Source: Gnetum montanum
Taxonomy: Eukaryota > Streptophyta > Gnetopsida > Gnetales > Gnetaceae
Length of the DNA: 64,000 nucleotides
Reading direction: 5' to 3'
Assembly: GCA_015680685.1 (NCBI GenBank)
Contig: MNCI01003445.1
Span: forward strand, 361,637 to 425,636
Within the stretch, counting starts at the first letter, position 1. The number at the start of each line of letters is the position of its first letter. This document shows, piece by piece, positions 36,701-48,700 of the stretch. The notes beneath the pieces are model-generated. The model saw nothing but the letters and a program-made list of their open reading frames with translations. It made no database searches and was not told the origin of the DNA. A program made the position numbers and the translations under genes.

Positions 36701-39700
36701 TCCTTTAATTATAATAAAATATTTATAATTTATTCCAGTTGAAAAGAAGTAAATTTAGAATTCTTCAATCTTCATAAAAGTTAAAAAACTTAATTAAAAT
36801 TAATTAACAAGCTTCTTCTTTTACTCATAAGCCTCAAAGGATTTATAATGTACAAATTAATGATTAAGATGACTTTTTCACAAATTTGTATAATGTGATC
36901 AATCCTACAGTTTGTGTGATATTGATGATGATTACATTCCTAATGAAGATGTAAATGACATGGCTAAAATGAGCTGATTTATTCTGTAGATGAGAAGTTT
37001 GCAACCATAGTAGCTAATGTATCTTTAAAGTGGATTTAGAAAAGGAGCCTTTGTGATAACCATGAATGAATATTTAGAATTGGAGCAAGATGGACAAGCA
37101 TTTGGAGCTGCATGAGTGGATATTGAAGAAATAATTCAAGAAGCTTAATTTTATTGAAGAAAAAGAAAGATGGAGCTTTACCAAACATACTAATGGATGC
37201 ATCTGATTCATAGCTACTTTGTTGCATTATGTGTAATATATTATAAGCATTTTACAGTTAGGCATTAATGTAACATGCTTTATCTTTCTTAGACTTTGTT
37301 GGAGTATGGTTTTGTGAACAATTGAGCTTTAATACTATTTAAACTTATACTAATCTAGTTTGCAACTTCATATATTGATTATGTTTTTTGTTAACATGTT
37401 GTTAGTTTCTGTCTTTATTTGTGTTGTCTATATTTATCATTCATTCTTCTATGATGTGCAATATGAAACCTCTAAGATTTTTCCTTTTTAAACATGCTGA
37501 CTTTTTCCCAAATGTTTGCCGACTTTTAAAATTTTCTAATCTTTTCAAGAAGTCAAAAAATTGTTTTGCCAACCTTTTTTAATCACCGGCTACTACAACA
37601 GAGAATACAACAACCTTGATGGCTATGATGAACCCCTATTGGTTGCCTGAAGCTTGATCAACATAAGGAAGATTGTTTACATTCCCATAATGCATCAAAG
37701 GGATAGTTACATCAAGCAATCCACATGAATAACATTTCAAAGTTTGAGGGAGGTAACAATGCAGATCCACAACATCACTTGGAAGCCTTCCATGATGCTT
37801 GTGCACTATAAAACATTGAGAATGATTGATAGAAATGTAAGTTGTTTACAAAGACATTAATTAAAGAAGTAGAGAGTTGTCACCAATCTTTGGAACCAAA
37901 CTCTATTTGTAAATGAAGTACCATGCTAGAGCTCTTTAGTGACAAATGCTAGACCTATTTAAGAGTGTTCAATCTAAAAAAGCAAATTAAAAAATGGAGA
38001 CAAGGGACCTATGAATCCCATGATGTAGCCATTGGTAAGTGTTACTTCTGCATAGATGCCTAGGGCACGACTTTTCTCAGAAAGAACAACTTAGGTATAT
38101 TATTAATGGGTTCTGAAACAAAACAAGGGAGACCTTTGGGGTTTATGCTCAAGGAAGATTATCAAAGATGAGAACCTATTGAATCCAAAGGCTCATTGAT
38201 CAAGTGGTAAAAAATAGGAGAATTGATGGAAGGAAAACCTACAGAAGAATATAATAAAGATCCATCCATTCATAAGAAGGATGCTTGTGCATGTTTCAAG
38301 GGAAGTTGAGGATCCCATGGAAGAGGTGATCCAAAGAAAGACTTTGCCCATTCAAAAATCTATTTTCGGTATTGCAGCAAAAGTTGAGAAAATGTGGGAT
38401 TTTGTAGATGAGAAGTTTGTAACTGTATTGAAAATAGTACAAGAAAAGCTAGAGCAAGTATTGAACAAGGAAAATGAGAAAAAGAAGAATAAAGAAAGAG
38501 GTAGAGACATGTACAAGGGAAAATGTGCTACTATAGAAGAGGTTGTTGATTCAAATTCAGAAAGAGATGACAAGTGCCTTTTATGTTAGTATGAACACTC
38601 TAAAGGATGTTGCTTTGTTATGATACATTTACAAGAATTAGGGGCATATGATCTCAATCCCAAATTTGTTAAAAAACATGTGCCTAGGAGATTGTCTTAT
38701 CCACAAGGTAGTTACCAATAGTCCTATCAACAACCATACTATTTGAGTGAGACTCATCATCAACCTCAAGAACAATACCATTCGCATTGGCAAAATCCAC
38801 AGTTGTTGGGGATGCCACCACCAAGGCAACAACATCTTTACATGAAACTTGATCTATATGGATACTATGTTCAACAACCTGTTTCTTTGGGAAATGCTTA
38901 TACTCATACGTTTTATTCCTACTATCCACTGGAGTACCATAGACCATCAACTCCATATCCAGAATTAACTTCTTATGTTCCACATCAACCACATCCTTAG
39001 GAGTCTCACAATTTGCTCCCTTCAGTTTTGCCACCACCAATGTAAGGAGAGTTGCCAACTCAGCCTCAACAAAAGAATGCAACAATGGTAGTAAACACAT
39101 AGATGGACAACTATACCAAAAATTCAGAGTGCAAGTCTAGGAAGCATCCTTTCTTTAGGACAAGTTCTAAACTTGTAGAGAGCCGGAAAGTTTATCAGGC
39201 CATCCAAATTAGTACAAGAAACTATTTTCGTGGCTCTAGCCCTAGTTTCCATGCATCCAAGTTCAAATGAATTCATGTTTCCTTTGAACTAAAGTATAAA
39301 ACATCAAAACTATTATGCTTACCTAGACAGTAAGCAACTGGATTAAGGCAGGGAGGCTTCCCAAAAAAAGAACTGATTTGGGAAGTCCATTGGTATATTT
39401 ATAAATAGGCGAAAATGCACCATGCAAAGCACTCGTAGACTCAAGTTTTAGGATGAACCTTATTTCATAAGATATGTACAAGGCTAGGAACTTGCTTCTA
39501 TTAAAGAAATGCAATATTCGATTAGGGCTCATAAATTGATCTATCGTAGTTCGTTATGGCAAGTAGAAGATGTAGTGGTTACCATAATTGGTTGGTCCTA
39601 CCTAGCTAATTTCTTAGTTATCCATGTAGGGCAAAACAAAGGTGAATTCTCAATCATTATAGAGAGAGCATGGCTTGGCATGATCGATGCTAAGCTAGGA

Positions 39701-42700
39701 ATTAGAGACTTATCCTTGGAGATCTTAAAGGAGGATAAGCACGAAGCCATATAAAAACAAAGAGTTCCATGCATTTCATATAGTGATACAGGGTGTAGTG
39801 GTGTGTAGAAAGTATGTACAAGTAAACAAAGAAATATTTTAGGATGTAGTAAATGTATAGAAGAATTGTGTGTACAAAAGTTCTTGTATGTAGCAGTCAC
39901 AAAACAAGAAAACACCTAGTGGTTGACTATTGATGAAGAGTGTAAATCTAAAATATGCATGGAATCTATTGAGAAACTCACAAGTGCATATATGAATGAG
40001 ATAGATGAAATGGAATAGGTAAAGAGACAACTTTCCCTTATAGACTATGAAGAAAAAGAAGGCATGGACTAGGGAAAGTTGAAGATCCCAGATAAAATTG
40101 AACTAGAGCCTATAGTACTAAAGACATTACTGAACTTACTTGAACCTGTATTTATGAATAATGACAAACTAGTAATTATTAGCACCAACTTAACAAAGGA
40201 ATAGAAGAAGAAATTACTTGAGGTTATTAACAAATGACCTACAACCTTCATGTGGTCTTATGATGAAATCCCCGAAATTGAGCCACACATATGCCAACAT
40301 CGTATCTACATGAATTCAGCAGTGAAACCATGTCGCCAGCCATAACACATATTGAGTCCAAAATTGAAAGAAGTTATTAAACAAGAACTTGGTAAGCTAT
40401 TAGAGGTAGGATTTATCTAGTCAATAGCAGATGGTGAGTGGGTGAGCCCACTTGTTATCATCCTAAAGAAAGGTGACAAGTGGAGGGTCTGGCTAGACTT
40501 TAGACTATTGAAGGTAACTATATTTAAGAGTCACTTTCCTTTGCCATATGTAAATCAAGTTCTAGATATCATAGTAGGGTATAAATACTATAGTTTTCTA
40601 GATAGGTATAGTAGATATAATCAAATCCAAATAACCCTATAAGACTTAAAAAAAAGACCACCTTCATGAGTTCATGGGGGACATTTTCATATAGATGGAT
40701 ACCATTTGGTCTTTGTAATGCTCTTGCAACCTTCTAAAGATTTGTCCTCAACATGTTTCAGAAATAGATATGCAATGATGTGGAGGTCTTTATGCACGAC
40801 TTATTCACATATGGTTTTAGTTTTGAGCAAGTCTTGGACCACCTTGAGCAAGTGTTGAAATGATGTGTTAAAACTAATCTTAAGTTCAATTGGTAGAAGA
40901 GTCATCTAATGGTCCAAGAAGACATAGTTCTTAGGCATAAAATTTTAGAGAAAGGGGTTGAATTGGTTTTAGAAAAGATAAAGGTCATACAAGGCATCAC
41001 TCAAAAGCAACAAATAGTTAGAGATGCCAAGTCATTTCTTGGCCACATTAGGTATTATAGAAGATTTGTTGAGAATTTCATTAAGGTTGTGAAGCCTTAG
41101 GTCAAGTTAACAAATAAGGATGCACCATTCATTTGGTTGGAAGAATGTGAAAAGACTTTTGAACTTCTCAAGTAAAAGCTATTGGAAACTCTCATTCTTT
41201 AAGTGCTAGATTGGTCAAAGCCATTTCACATAATGATAGATGCAGCTAACTATACATTAGAAGTAGTACTTACGTAGCTTTATGATTAGACACATTTGTA
41301 TTATATTTGTTATGCAAGTAAGAATATCACAAGAGTATAGCTTAATTACACCATCACATAGAAAAAATTAATGGTAGTGGTGTATGTTCTTGAAAAGTTC
41401 AGATGTTATGTACTTAGCTACCATGTCTATGTCCACACTGACCATGGTGTCATCAAGCTTCAAATAAAGAAACCAACAGCTAGTCCTCCTGTCATATGAT
41501 AGCTTATAATCTTATAGGAATTTGATCTTATGATGATAGATAAAAAGGGCACTGAAAATGTAGTTAATCATTTATCTTGGTTGTGACGGGATGAAGATCT
41601 TGATAAAAAACCACTCTCAGATCAATTCCCAAATGAGCTACTATTCACAAAAGCAGTGATGGTTTCAAGTTCAATAGACAAATCATGGTTTGCCAGCTAT
41701 CTTACTAATGTAACCATATAAGAATTCCTATTGAATGGGATAGAAAGAAGAAGCAACAATTTTTGCATTGATCCAAATACTTCATTGAGATAAAGGGTAA
41801 CCATTACAAAAGCTGTGATGATAGCTTGATTTGATGGTTTGTACTTGATGAGAACCAACAATGGGTTTTCTAGGATGCTCATGAAGGACTGTGTGGGGGC
41901 CATTACACAGGAAGAAGAACAACCATTAAGATTCTCATGGTTGGCTATTTTTGGCCTACCATTTTCAGGGATGTTCACTATTTTGCGAAATCGTATGAAA
42001 GATGCCAAAGGGATGGTGGGATGAGAGCTAGATTTGAAGGACCACAACAATGGATCCACTTGTTGGAATCATTTGATATATAGGGAATTGACTTCATAGA
42101 TTCCATCACGTCTATGTCTAATGGGAAATCTTTTATAATTGTTGTTGTTGATTATTGTATTGAGTAGGCAGAAGTTGCTACAGTAACAAATTGCAGAGCA
42201 GCAACAACCACTAAGTTTTTCCAGCGCATGTGGTGAACCGATTTGGTGTAGCTAGAGCACTAAATGTAGATAATGGTACTTATTTCATAAGTGCTATATT
42301 TAAGAAGCTTTGTAGTGCTTGGGAGTTGAATAGAATTTACCAATGCCATATCATCCTCAACCAACTAGCCAAGCAGAATTCACCAATCAGGAAATTACAA
42401 GGATAATAATGAGAATAATCATTTAATATAGGAAGTGCTAGAGCACAAAATTGAATGATGTTCTATGGACATATATATCTACTTGGGGACTTTCTATGGG
42501 TTATTCCTCATATGAATTAGCCGATGACAGATTACCCAATTTACCCATTCAAGCTGAGCTCTACACACTAATGATCACGTGTGACTTAGACTTTAACCTC
42601 AATTTAGCACAAAGAGAACAATTGATGAAAACTGATTAGTAGCACTAATGCACAATGAGGTACATAAACATTACACCAAATAAAGGCACAACACTAGAAT

Positions 42701-45700
42701 ACGACATAGACATTAAACTAGGAGATATGGTCCTTTACTATAATCCTAACCATGTGCTTTAGCGCACTAAATTCCAAACACTGTGGAGGGACTATACATT
42801 GTCCATGCCACTTACCAATTTAGTGCCATGCAAATTTATCACCCAAGCAACCCACATAAGTTAATATTGGTCAACATTCAACAAGTCAAGCCATTTAGGA
42901 AATCTCGAGAGATTATGACCTCTTCATTCTCTTCCACCATAGTAGCAACTTGATCCATTTTTTACATCTCCTCCTAAAAACCTCAGCCGCGGGGAGATTC
43001 CCATTCTGATGAGGCCTTGAAAACGTGACTTTTTTTTTTGTTTTGCAATTTCTTCACAGTTTTCAAAATTTTTGATCATTTTCAATTTATTTGATATCTT
43101 TCAATTCTTGATAAGTTTCCCTATTTTTTTGATATTTTTGGTTCTCTCTATAATTTTCTATTCTTTGAAGTCATTTTCTTTGAATTTTGTCCATATATTC
43201 ATTATTTCTGCTAATAAAGTTAACAACCATATGCAAGATACAACTCTATAGGGGATTTTATTCTATGTTATCGAATTATTGAAGGAGTAATTGTGCATAT
43301 AGCGAGATCACAATATTCACCCCTGCATTTATATTAATAAGAGGTTTGTACCATGGAAATAATGTGGTCTTAATCACATTTTAAAACTAAAAATTATGCC
43401 CTGATCACTGCACCTTGAAAGGAGGAGGAAGGACCAAGAGGGTTGGACAAGGGTGTGACATCAAGGGGATTTGCTGATATCAAATAGGGTTAGATAAGAG
43501 GTCTCAAACATTCTATTGTGAAGCACCAGGGTAATAACGAAAACACTGATTGTTATGCAAAATGCTGTTTTTATTGTTGTGCAAAACATTGATGTGTTCA
43601 AATGCTGATTTGGGGCTCAAAAAACAAGTTGATTATTCAACATTTTTAATTTGGGCGTGATTTTCCAATGTGGGATATTTTTCTGATTTTCTGATTACAT
43701 CAATGCACTGTGCTTGTGTCAATTTTTCAATTTCACAAACTAGGATTCTAGCTTTGATATTTTCTTGTTTGCAACCACACTTCAATTCGGGAATTTTTTT
43801 TTGGCAATTGCAATTTGGGATTTTTTTTGGTAATTTTAATGAATCTCTCAATTTCACCTTCTGCATTCAACGATTAATTTCTTGTAATTCCCATTCAAAC
43901 CCAAAGGATTGAAGGGTTAAGAACTAATTTGAATTTTTGGGAATTTTTTACAAAAAATTACAGTTAATCCTTGGTGATTGTAGATGGTTCCAAAACAAAA
44001 TCCTGAAGCTGGAGGACCATCACAACCACGAGAGAGGCAAATAAGAAGTGAGCATGGCAGAGGATGTGGTAGAGGTAGAGACCAGCCACAAGAATCATAT
44101 GTTGAAGAACAAGAATTCCAATCTTGGACTGTTCAACAACCCATGCCACAATAAAACAATCTGCACAGGCCAAAGCATTAGTGCCACCTGCTCTAGAAGC
44201 ATACAGACAACTCACTTTGTTAGAGGATTGTGTTAAAGTGATCAGTGATAAAACCGTTATGGCCAGCATTATTTTTGAATTGAATTTTAGGCCATTTTTG
44301 GAATTTGCGCTATAAGAGGTTAGACTTCACCATTTTGGCCAATATTTCCTCAAATAGGGCATGGTATATAGGGGAGATTACCAATTTTAGCACAACAGGC
44401 ATTCATATGGTATAGTAAAGATAAAAGTTGTCTCAATCTCTTATTTAGTTAAAGCCATTGCTGCAGTGTTGGGATTACCTAACATTGGCACAAAGACAGT
44501 CATGGTGTCTACTAGGTCTAAGATGGAAGCAAGACACTTATGACTATAAAGGGCTTATGGAGGTGAAAATAAGAACTTTGGGGAACTAAGGTCATTATTT
44601 CAAAAGACACCTACCACTTATATCCTACCAGGAGCCTAAGCAGGATATCAACATATGCAACTAGAAGTAATGCTGTTCTTAGTGGCAGATATCCAACAAC
44701 ATGGGCCATCTTCTCTTTTTGGAGATAGAAAGAAGGTTTAAAGAGAAATAATTAGGCAAACCCCACATTGCCATTCCCTTGATTGATAAGGAAGTTATGT
44801 AAAAGGGCTTGTATCAAAGGATATACTAATGACATAGTGAGAAAACCTCAAAATGCTTCATACATAAAAAATAGTATAGGCTGTGCCTACTAAGAAAGAT
44901 AAAGGAAAAGCACCATTAAGCACACCAGCAGATACAATTCCTATAATAGAAACTAGTGGTGCAGGCCCTAGCACACACATCCTTATAGCATGCTAGGAGT
45001 ATACAAATCATCTATGAGCTATTTACAAGAATTATTAGAAACCATGAACTTGAGAACACGAGACATGACAAGAATGTTTAAAGTAATAGAGGATCAGTGA
45101 GAAGTCTCATCCAACCTTGTAATTGGGTAGATCTCAAGTTGATGTTACAAGAGATGATTGGATTGGCTAGATCTTTGGAATGTTGCTGCATTTCAAGTGA
45201 TACTTGAAACATGAGAAGGGGCCACAATTATAGTCATTTTATATGAAGGAGAGCAAGGAGTTGTAGACCTTGTCATATTAAGGATGCTCTCAATGTGACA
45301 GTAGTGCCACCCCTAGATTTTATGATCCTACAAGATGTTCAAGCAATAATTGAAGCCAGAGAAAAGGAAAAAGAAATAATGAGTGCAAAATAGCATGAGG
45401 ATGCATTAGAAGGACTGGTGCAAATAGGATAGATGATCTAGGATATTTCTGACATTCATGAGGATACAACAGCCACCTAGTCTAAACTAATTTCTACACA
45501 AGGGAAGCTGGTTATTGCTAAATCAAGGTTACAACATGCTAAGTTGGAGATCCAAAGAATGCAAGATGAAATAGCCCAATTTAGAATCCAGCATCACGAT
45601 CTTGCAAGGCATGTTGCTCTAGAGCAGTTGGAATAATTCAAAACAGAATAGGTCAACAACCTTATGATTAAGCAATATCAATAGGAGATAGAGAGAGAAC

Positions 45701-48700
45701 AAGCAATGTGGAACACATCTGTAGTAGATGCTAAGACTTATGTTCATGCAAAAGCCATTGCTGCACTAGAAGAAAAAAAATAAGAACTTTGCAATAAAAA
45801 ATAGAAGATTGGTCAAATTTGAGAAGGAAAAAGATCAATTGAACGAAAACCTCAGCTACCTTCGTTTGCAGTTTGCAAGAGTCAGCTTGGACATCAATAA
45901 ATTGGCCAAAGAAAACAGGAACTTATCAATGAAAGAAGTCTACTTAATGAGACCAAAGTTTGCAATTAAAATTAATGTGTGGCAAAAGGAGGCCAATAAG
46001 TATGAAAAGTTGAAAGAGCATTTCATGGGGCAAGTGGGCATGCAAAAGTAAATTCATGAAGAAGAAATCAAATTAACAAAGGCCAAAGTGGATGCTACTC
46101 TTTAGTAGGTGACCAAATGGCAACCCATCCTTGATAGCATCATAGCTATCAATTAGGCATAATTAAAAGTGAGTAAGTTACAGATTGAGGATGACTCAAT
46201 ATTTAGAATTGGCTAATCTTAGATATGCTAACTTGGCAACGTTGACAGCAGGCAGACCAAAAAATCAGATTGAAAAGCAGCTGACAGCCATGTATTTACT
46301 CTACAAGAATGAGCGTAAACACTGCAACGAGGTGCATTTGAATTTGCATATTGCTAATGTAGAGTTAGAAGTTTTGAAGATGAAGTATACTAATCAGAGG
46401 AACATAGCAGAAAATTTGGTAAAACACATTACAAATTACCTGAATTTGCAAGCACAAGTGAATGCATTTAACATTAAAAGGAACAAATTTGCAGCTTGGT
46501 ACGTCGAGGCCAACGAATTATTCCCATAGTTGCCTTACTCACGGGAAGTGCTGACAATAGCAAATCTTGCCATTTTGGCATGGATTGTGAATGATTCCAA
46601 GATAAATGAAGGGAAGTTGAAGGCGTTGCTAAGTGACTTTCACATGAAGAGGTTAGCAATTTTAGGAAAACAGCCACAGCAGCAACCAATATAAGCCACC
46701 ATTGCTAGGAATGATAAGAAGGCCTTCATTGACTATTTTTGAAGATCCAACAATTTTTGTCATTTTTATCCTATGTCTAGATGTTTCGGTCCTTTTTGTA
46801 ATCCACTCAGATAAACAATGTAATATGGCACTTTAGTCTACTCAGTGACTTAGTAGTTTGTTTGTTTGTTAAGATAATTAGTTGAGTTACTTCTACAATT
46901 TTGTAACAAACTCAGTCCCACTTTCGTTTAACTTGAGTATGAGGTTTTAGTTTGTTGTGAGGGTATGATGAACATTAAGTAAGTTAAGTGTGACTTCACA
47001 CATATGATATTGTACCTATGATATCGTAGCTGTGATATTGTATGCTGATATGATGTACTTGGGACTGGTAATTCCTATAAATACTGCTCAACCATCACAC
47101 TTAATATACCTTTTTGGTCATCCTTTAGTTAAACTCTTGCAGTTTCTTTCTATAAATTTTAGAGTTAGTGTGTGAGTGCCTATATTGTGATCCAAAGTGA
47201 TTGCATGATGTCTTTATTAAGGTGAGATGTACCTAGATGCATTTCATGGCTGGAAATAAAGATTGAGATCATTTCTAATCATTGCAACATATCATGTAGC
47301 ATAGATTTACATTTGCATTGTATGTTAATACTTTGGCAAAATAAGTGCAACCAATCTTGAGCATAAAATGTAATTGTTTGTTAACTCAGTAGTGATATCA
47401 TTTGGTACACCCAGTAGTGATAGTTGCTTAATAATTTGGGTTGCAATTATACGAAGCTAGGATGTGTACAATAAGTTGGGACTAGATGCTTGCCACTAGG
47501 CTAATATATGATATACTTTTACCGTCACTTAGCTTTTGCAACCAAACAACATTGTTATATTGTATAACTCATTGTGAGTTAAACTATACATATTGAGCAC
47601 AATTAACTCAAGTGAGAAAACGACAATCAACAATCATGCATTAACTTTCTAGAAACAATATTAACCCATCTGTGGAGCATGATAAGGTTGCATATAATGT
47701 TTATTTGATTTGTATGGTTGGGCATTGGAAACTCTCATTGCTCATCAAAACACTTAGCAACACTCCTTCACATTGTGTGAGGAGGTTTACATATACAATA
47801 AAGTTGATTGATATTATTCTTACTTGAATTATGCTTTGTTTACTAACTATGGAGAACTAGGAACATTTGCAGAAGCTAAAGGTTCTCCAGATGCATATAA
47901 ATAGGATGTAGCAATGAAAGAAGACCACTGATTCTTAAATTAGAACCATACAAGGGATATAATGTCTTTGGATAAAGGAAAAAAAGCTCTAAGCAACTAT
48001 CAAGCTTATAGATTGAAGATAGATTTAATTCGTTAGAAAACATACAAGACAGCATTGGTGGTAAAAGGGATTGCACAGTAACTTGCTATTGAATTTACAA
48101 ATATTTTTAAAGTAGTAGTTAAACATTCTTCAATTAAATTATTTGATCTTTGATTGCTTGTTTGGACTTTGAATTAGAATAATTAGATATTAAGAAAACC
48201 TTCCTACATGGTGATGTTGAAAAAGAGATATACATGTAACAACTGAAAAGATATATAGATGCAAAATATCCAAACATGGTGTGGAGGCTGAACGGAAGTT
48301 TTTATGGCCTAAAACAAGCTCCTAGATAGTGGAATAAGAAGTTTGATGCATTTATGAAGGAATTGAATTATACCAGAAGTAGTTTTACCTTTACTAATCC
48401 TCAACCCTTTTGACTCTAAGGTAGAGAAAGACCTTAGAGTCAAAAGGGTTGAGGATTAGTAGAAATAAATAGAATACATGGAGTGCACTTTTAGTGGAAA
48501 AGAGAGTAATAAAGAAATCAAGATTATAATACAAAACCAAGAAGCTGGCCAATGTAAGCAATGGTTACTTGGGGCCTTTGGTTCAAGTGGAGGTGAGTTT
48601 AATAATGATGCTACAAATAAAATTGAAACAAGATGGAATAAATGGTGAGAAGCTAGTGGTGCACTTTATGATAGAAGAATCCTTGCTAGGTTGAACGGTA

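Larger units (their letters stand above)
34788..47747 (+). mobile_element. Gypsy element C (gag-pol-ORF2, nested in Copia D)
   Basis: A 12,960-bp Ty3/Gypsy element with LTRs of 794 and 782 bp, a perfect 5-bp target duplication, a tRNA-Asp-like primer site and a polypurine tract. Order: LTR, gag (split by a hAT element), protease, RT, RNase H, integrase, a linker of about 1 kb, ORF2, LTR. It is the pol-bearing relative of element A: gag, linker, ORF2, LTR termini and primer site all correspond. All frames carry many stops, and the RT catalytic motif is mutated. Confidence 0.9.
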
